Source of the DNA: Mixta intestinalis | GTDB taxonomy: Bacteria > Pseudomonadota > Gammaproteobacteria > Enterobacterales > Enterobacteriaceae | NCBI RefSeq assembly: GCF_009914055.1 | Contig: NZ_CP028271.1 | Span: forward strand, 3,534,001-3,598,000 | Direction of reading: 5' to 3' | Length of the DNA stretch: 64,000 nt | In this document: positions 60,344 to 64,000 of the stretch, piece after piece | How positions within the stretch are numbered: position 1 is the first letter of the stretch | Layout of the letters: each line of letters starts with the position of its first letter | The notes under the pieces: generated by a model | The model's input: the letters and a program-made list of their open reading frames with translations, nothing else | What the model was told of the DNA's origin: nothing | Database searches by the model: none | Translations under genes and position numbers: made by a program

Positions 60344-61480
60344 TTATTCAGTTTCCGCGATCCAGTCAGGTATTTTTGCTTCCAGCTCCAGCCGGGTGGT
60401 AAAACCGCTGTCGTCTATGACGTGCTCAGCACGCGCAATGATCCAGTCCTGATTGTCTATTTCATCCTTAAAACCGCTAACCGTGACGTGCATTTCGGGA
60501 TAAAGCTCAGCGCGGCCACGCGCCAGGGTGATCGAAAACTCTGCTGCACCACGCTGAAGCTGTTGCCACTTTGCCGCCGCCGCACGTTTCGCCGCCTCTT
60601 CATTCTGGTAAGTTTTGCGCAGCACATAGACGTTACCGTCTGCACCCTCCATGTAATCGCCCTCACGGCTGCTGCTCTTCTCTTTTTTGGGCTTTGCAGG
60701 CTTGCGGCGCTTAACACTGACCTTTTTCTTTTTGCCGAAATTGAGATCCAGCCAGTAAGCCCTGACACCGGTATACGCATCCCGATCGGCAATACGAAAG
60801 CGGTGCCGGTCGCCACTTGTGCGGTCAATACTGGCAGAGGGTAGCGCCTTCCCGTCAGCGGTCACACCACCACCCGGCAGGATAAACAGCAGACTGCCGT
60901 TCTTGACGGTGGCAATTGCACCCAGCATGTCCGCCATGCGGGTAAGGAAAGACATATCGCTTTCCTGCGTCTGGTCGGCGTGATCAATCTCAATATCCAT
61001 GAGCATTTCACTGATCTGCGCCTTCAGTCCGTAGCGGTGCGCTATTGCCGACACAACACGCTCTACGGTCACGTCATGCCATGAGACTTCGCGCTTTACG
61101 TTGAACTCTTCACGAAAATCAGCGCTGCGGGCAGTAACGCCAATGGTATCTGCCGGGCCTTCATGGGATACCTCGTCAACCGTGTACAGTCCCTTGTAAA
61201 TCAACGGTTCACCCAGCCAGCCAAATGATACGGCAAGCTCGGCCCCGCGCGGCGGCAGTGCAACCTTACCGTCACTGTCATCAATGGAAATAGATAGCTG
61301 ATCAGCATCAAAGCCTCTGTTGTCCGTCAGTGACAACGACATGATCCGATCATCAAGCTGCGTCAGCACCTTGCCGCCCATCGTAATGCTGAATCCCGGA
61401 CTTTTTACCGCCTCGGTAAGTGAATCGTTATAACTGCTGACGGCGTCATTAAGTGATTTGGTCAGGTCTGTAAGTGCCAT
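60344..61480 (-). CDS. Late control/tail hub protein gpD
   Basis: 378 residues from the ATG at 61480 (MALTDLTKSLNDAVSSYNDS), with a GGGGGAAAG site; P2 gpD is 387. It has the hub fold signature (FSITMGGKVLTQLDDRIMSL; EVSWHDVTVERVVSAIAHRYG; QTQESDMSFLTRMADMLGA) and the C-terminal TTRLELEAKIPDWIAE. It is the baseplate hub that carries the spike. It is transcribed leftward with ogr, divergent from gpFI, which differs from P2, where FI-FII-E-T-U-D are all one way. Confidence 0.93.
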   Translation of the reverse strand: MALTDLTKSLNDAVSSYNDSLTEAVKSPGFSITMGGKVLTQLDDRIMSLSLTDNRGFDADQLSISIDDSDGKVALPPRGAELAVSFGWLGEPLIYKGLYTVDEVSHEGPADTIGVTARSADFREEFNVKREVSWHDVTVERVVSAIAHRYGLKAQISEMLMDIEIDHADQTQESDMSFLTRMADMLGAIATVKNGSLLFILPGGGVTADGKALPSASIDRTSGDRHRFRIADRDAYTGVRAYWLDLNFGKKKKVSVKRRKPAKPKKEKSSSREGDYMEGADGNVYVLRKTYQNEEAAKRAAAAKWQQLQRGAAEFSITLARGRAELYPEMHVTVSGFKDEIDNQDWIIARAEHVIDDSGFTTRLELEAKIPDWIAETE

Positions 61481-61633
61481 GCTTTCCCCCTTCTTCCGGC
61501 GAAGGATCCCACGCGCGCGGGAGAGACCAAATCGGTTTTTGTTGTCACCGTCCGGCCAGACCCGCAATAGCGTGAGTGACGGTCGAACATGGGGGATTAT
61601 CACTGCGAACTCAATAACGTAATGGTGGAAACT
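61481..61633. promoter_or_regulatory. Divergent promoter region between gpD and gpFI
   Basis: 153 bases separate the two divergent late genes. A TGT-N12-AGA pair near 61540-61557 is one base off the TGT-N12-ACA Ogr site and could serve both directions. Weak evidence. Confidence 0.35.
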
Positions 61634-62815
61634 ATGGCGGAAGATCGCTTTCATGGTGCCCGCATCCGGGAGAATACCGACCTTGTGGCGGCTATCAATG
61701 ACATTGAATCGAATGTCATTGGGGTTGTCGCCGTGGCGGATGATGCCGACGCGGAAGCCTTTCCCCTGAATACTCCCGTGTTAGTGACACGGGTTAACAA
61801 CGTGCTGGGTAAGGCGGGTAAAACCGGCTCCCTGTACAAAACACTTAAAGCCATCGCTGACCAGACCAGCCCAAAGGTGATTGTGGTGCGCGTGGCAACG
61901 GCTACGGAAGAGGAAGGCGGTAAAACGCAGGCACAGCTTATCATGGGCGGCACGGCAGAAGATGGCAGCTATACCGGCATGTACGCATTTCTGACGGCTG
62001 AACAGAAGGTCGGCTATCGTCCGCGCATTCTGGCTGTGCCGGGATACGACACGGAAGAAGTGACCTCCGCGTTGTGCGTCATTGCGCAAAACCTGCGCGC
62101 GTTTGTCTATGCCAGTTGTTACGGCTGTAAGACGATGGCTGAAGCTACCGCCTACCGCGCAACCTTCGCCTATCGTGAGCTAATGCTTATCTGGCCTGAT
62201 TTTATCGCATACAACCCGCTGACCGGAGAGAACGAAACCTTCCCTGCCCCGGCGTATGCCTGCGGCCTGCGTGCGCTGATTGACAACAATCAGGGCTGGC
62301 ATAAATCGCTTTCCAACGTGTCAGTCAGCAACGTGCTGGGTATTTCTCAGGATGTTTTCTGGTCGCTTCAGGCTGAAGACAGCGACGCGAACGAACTGAA
62401 CAACAAGGAGATCACGACGCTCATCAAGCGTAACGGTTTCCGGTTCTGGGGAAACCGCGTCACGGATACCAAAGATTACATCTTTGAGGTTTATACCCGT
62501 ACCGCCCAGATTCTGGCTGACAGCATTGCGGAAGCGCAGTTTGAGGCCATTGACGAGCCGCTTACCCCGGCCAACGTCAAGGACGTGGTCAGCGGTATCA
62601 GCGGGAAACTCAGCTCATTGGTGACGCAGGGGCGGCTAATCGGCGCTGAATGCTGGTTTGATATCCTGGATAACCCGACAACCGGTCTCCGTCAGGGTCA
62701 GGTGCGCATTCGCTATAAATATACGCCGGTTCCGCCGATGGAGGATCTGACGATGTACCAGACCTTCACTGATGAATACTTTGAATCGGCGTTCTCTTCG
62801 CTGGGAGGTGCATAA
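61634..62815 (+). CDS. Tail sheath protein gpFI
   Basis: 393 residues from the ATG at 61634 (MAEDRFHGARIRENTDLVAA), with a GGTGGA site; P2 FI is 396. It matches the P2 sheath: DADAEAFPLNTPVLVTRVN, YRPRILAVPGYDTEEVTSAL, RELMLIWPDFIAYNP and RNGFRFWGNRVTDTK. It is the contractile sheath of prophage 2, unlike the DUF2586 sheath of prophage 1. FII follows immediately. Confidence 0.95.
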   Translation: MAEDRFHGARIRENTDLVAAINDIESNVIGVVAVADDADAEAFPLNTPVLVTRVNNVLGKAGKTGSLYKTLKAIADQTSPKVIVVRVATATEEEGGKTQAQLIMGGTAEDGSYTGMYAFLTAEQKVGYRPRILAVPGYDTEEVTSALCVIAQNLRAFVYASCYGCKTMAEATAYRATFAYRELMLIWPDFIAYNPLTGENETFPAPAYACGLRALIDNNQGWHKSLSNVSVSNVLGISQDVFWSLQAEDSDANELNNKEITTLIKRNGFRFWGNRVTDTKDYIFEVYTRTAQILADSIAEAQFEAIDEPLTPANVKDVVSGISGKLSSLVTQGRLIGAECWFDILDNPTTGLRQGQVRIRYKYTPVPPMEDLTMYQTFTDEYFESAFSSLGGA

Positions 62816-63331
62816 ATGGCGGTCCCTCACAAACTGCGCCTGTTCACCTGCTTTGTGAACGGCAGCAATTGCATCGGCAAAGTCTCTTCCGTGACGCTGC
62901 CAAAGCTGACACGCAAGACGGAAGATTTTCAGGGCGGCGGGATGATTGGATCCGCAGCTGTGGATCTCGGTCTGGACAGTGGCGCGCTGGATACCACGAT
63001 GGTGGTTGGCGGTCTGGTTCAGTCGCTTCTGCTGAACTACTGCGGCGATATCGACGAGACCCGCTTCCGCTTCGCCGGTGAGTATTACACCGATGGTGAA
63101 AGCCTGCTGGTTGAGGTCGAACTGCGCGGCCGCATCACCGAAATGGACGGCGGTGAAAGCAAGCAGGGAGAAGACACCTCCGTCAGCTACACGATGAAGA
63201 ACACCTATTACAGGCTCACCATCGACGATAAGCCGTTGTTTGAGTTTGATCTGCTGAACTTCATCTACAAGAAAGACGGCAAGAATATCTACCCTGACCG
63301 CATTACGTCTGCGCTGGGAATGGGTAACTGA
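62816..63331 (+). CDS. Tail tube protein gpFII
   Basis: 171 residues, the P2 FII length, MAVPHKLRLFTCFVNGSNCIG, with KLTRKTEDFQGGGMIGSAAVD and the ending DLLNFIYKKDGKNIYPDRIT. It forms the rigid inner tube. It starts at the base after the FI stop. Confidence 0.95.
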   Translation: MAVPHKLRLFTCFVNGSNCIGKVSSVTLPKLTRKTEDFQGGGMIGSAAVDLGLDSGALDTTMVVGGLVQSLLLNYCGDIDETRFRFAGEYYTDGESLLVEVELRGRITEMDGGESKQGEDTSVSYTMKNTYYRLTIDDKPLFEFDLLNFIYKKDGKNIYPDRITSALGMGN

Positions 63332-63379
63332 TTAACCTGATAAGTGGCGGCACACCCGTGCCGCCCGGAGTATTCAACA

Positions 63380-63697
63380 ATGAGCAAAAAAAACGATAAC
63401 GCCATTACTTTGGCAAAACCCGTTGTTCGCGGCGATGAGAAAATTACTCAGGTAACGATCACGGATGAGATCAAACAGGCTGGCTCCCTGCGCGGGCTGA
63501 AGCTGGTTAACGTGATGAATATGGATGTGGATTCGGTGGCGATACTGCTGACTCGCGTCACGTCACCACGCCTCAAGCAGACCGAAATCAACGAAATGGA
63601 TACCCGCGATTTTGTCAGCCTGTCAGAAGCGCTCGTCCCTTTTTTGACGCCTGCGGGGTCTGGAGCATCGAGCGAGGCGGAGACGGAGAATCAGTAA
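63380..63697 (+). CDS. Tail assembly chaperone gpE
   Basis: 105 residues from the ATG at 63380 (MSKKNDNAITLAKPVVRGDE). The core TLAKPVVRGDEKITQVTIT and DSVAILLTRVTSPRLKQTEIN is that of P2 gpE. The codons CCT TTT TTG contain the T TTT TTG slippery heptamer in phase, near residue 89, from which E+E' is made. It chaperones the tape-measure protein. Confidence 0.93.
   Translation: MSKKNDNAITLAKPVVRGDEKITQVTITDEIKQAGSLRGLKLVNVMNMDVDSVAILLTRVTSPRLKQTEINEMDTRDFVSLSEALVPFLTPAGSGASSEAETENQ
63640..63646 (+). promoter_or_regulatory. Programmed -1 frameshift site (T TTT TTG)
   Basis: The heptamer TTTTTTG is in phase X XXY YYZ with gpE, the same heptamer as in P2. After a -1 shift the frame reads DACGVWSIERGGDGES and runs to 63858. 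Confidence 0.85.
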
Positions 63698-63858
63698 CAC
63701 TCCTGCGGTTCGACCTGATCGACGATCTGGTCGCTGATATCGCGGTTGTTTTCAACTGGCCGCCCTCTGAAGTCTTCACGATGGAACTGGGCGAAGTCAT
63801 AGCCTGGCGTGAGCGGGCGGCTGTCCGAAGTGGAGCCAGTGACAGTGAAAAGCCTTAA
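63647..63858 (+). CDS. gpE' frameshift extension
   Basis: About 70 codons in the -1 frame, ending at TAA 63856-63858. The family motif IAVVFNWPPSEVFTMELGEV then IAWRERAAV is that of the GpE/E' domain (short tail protein before T). It has no own start of note and is made as E+E' by frameshifting. It overlaps the start of the tape-measure gene by about 20 bases. Confidence 0.85.
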
Positions 63859-64000
63859 TATCCGCGTCGCGTTCAGCGCGATCGATAAACTTACCCGCCC
63901 GGTCAATGCCGCCCGCCAGAGTGCGGGCGGTTTGTCTGAATCCCTCAAAAAAACGCAATCCAGCATTAAAGATCTGGACAGCCAGTCCCGCACGTTCAAC
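63839..64000 (+). CDS. Tail tape measure protein gpT (3' truncated)
   Basis: Only the first 54 codons are in the window, running off its right edge. Start is the GTG at 63839 or 63845; the protein reads KSLNIRVAFSAIDKLTRPVN, then QSAGGLSESLKKTQSSIKDL. The start resembles that of the prophage 1 tape measure. It should continue for several hundred codons. Confidence 0.88.
   Translation, partial: MTVKSLNIRVAFSAIDKLTRPVNAARQSAGGLSESLKKTQSSIKDLDSQSRTFN

Overview
The window is a chromosomal piece of an Enterobacterales bacterium. Gene content and order on the left follow the Escherichia coli 88-minute region very closely (metBL-metJ-rpmE-priA-cytR-ftsN-hslVU-menA-rraA-zapB-glpFKX-emrD-fpr-yiiR-yiiQ-tpiA-cdh-sbp-pfkA-fieF). 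The protein sequences diverge moderately from E. coli, and a type I secretion/lipase cluster lies next to metL. That suggests an Erwiniaceae-like or Serratia-like genus, but I cannot fix the genus from sequence alone.

Layout. (1) 1-3990: end of a type I secretion operon (HlyD-type adaptor, TolC-like outer membrane protein) and its likely cargo, a family I.3 RTX lipase. (2) 4001-29490: housekeeping genes in E. coli order, with recognisable regulation: tandem met boxes between metB and metJ, a GlpR/CRP-type control region before glpF, and many intrinsic terminators. (3) 29647-59160: a complete prophage of about 29.5 kb whose late genes follow the HP1/K139 branch of P2-related phages (DUF2586 sheath, DUF2597 tube, holin, M15 endolysin, Rz/Rz1, tape measure, W/J/I/H, spike). 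Its early region is P2-like (gpA nickase, Dam, DksA/TraR, Fil, Cox, repressor, integrase). (4) 59161-64000: the left part of a second, different P2/186-type prophage (Ogr, gpD, FI, FII, E/E', start of T), sitting in tandem and sharing an att site with the first. It runs off the right edge.

What stands out. The att sites look like the 3' end of the CpxQ small RNA (the cpxP 3' UTR). The host and phage copies of its terminator hairpin differ by compensatory base changes that keep the stem, so the phage appears to hand back a working sRNA 3' end on integration, as many phages do for tRNAs. In the first prophage, the slot between the replication nickase and the ogr/portal genes, where P2 keeps tin/old, holds an AT-rich cassette: an Hcp (type VI secretion tube protein), a DUF2778/Tlde1-like peptidoglycan-targeting effector and a small overlapping two-helix membrane protein that looks like its immunity protein. 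No other type VI gene is in the window, so this is an orphan effector island carried as phage cargo. Both prophages keep a -1 frameshift signal in the tail assembly chaperone gene, with different slippery heptamers (A AAA AAC and T TTT TTG). The second prophage carries an unrecognised zinc-ribbon membrane protein next to att, and has gpD-ogr divergent from FI, unlike P2 or 186.

I saw no tRNA, rRNA, insertion sequence or CRISPR array.
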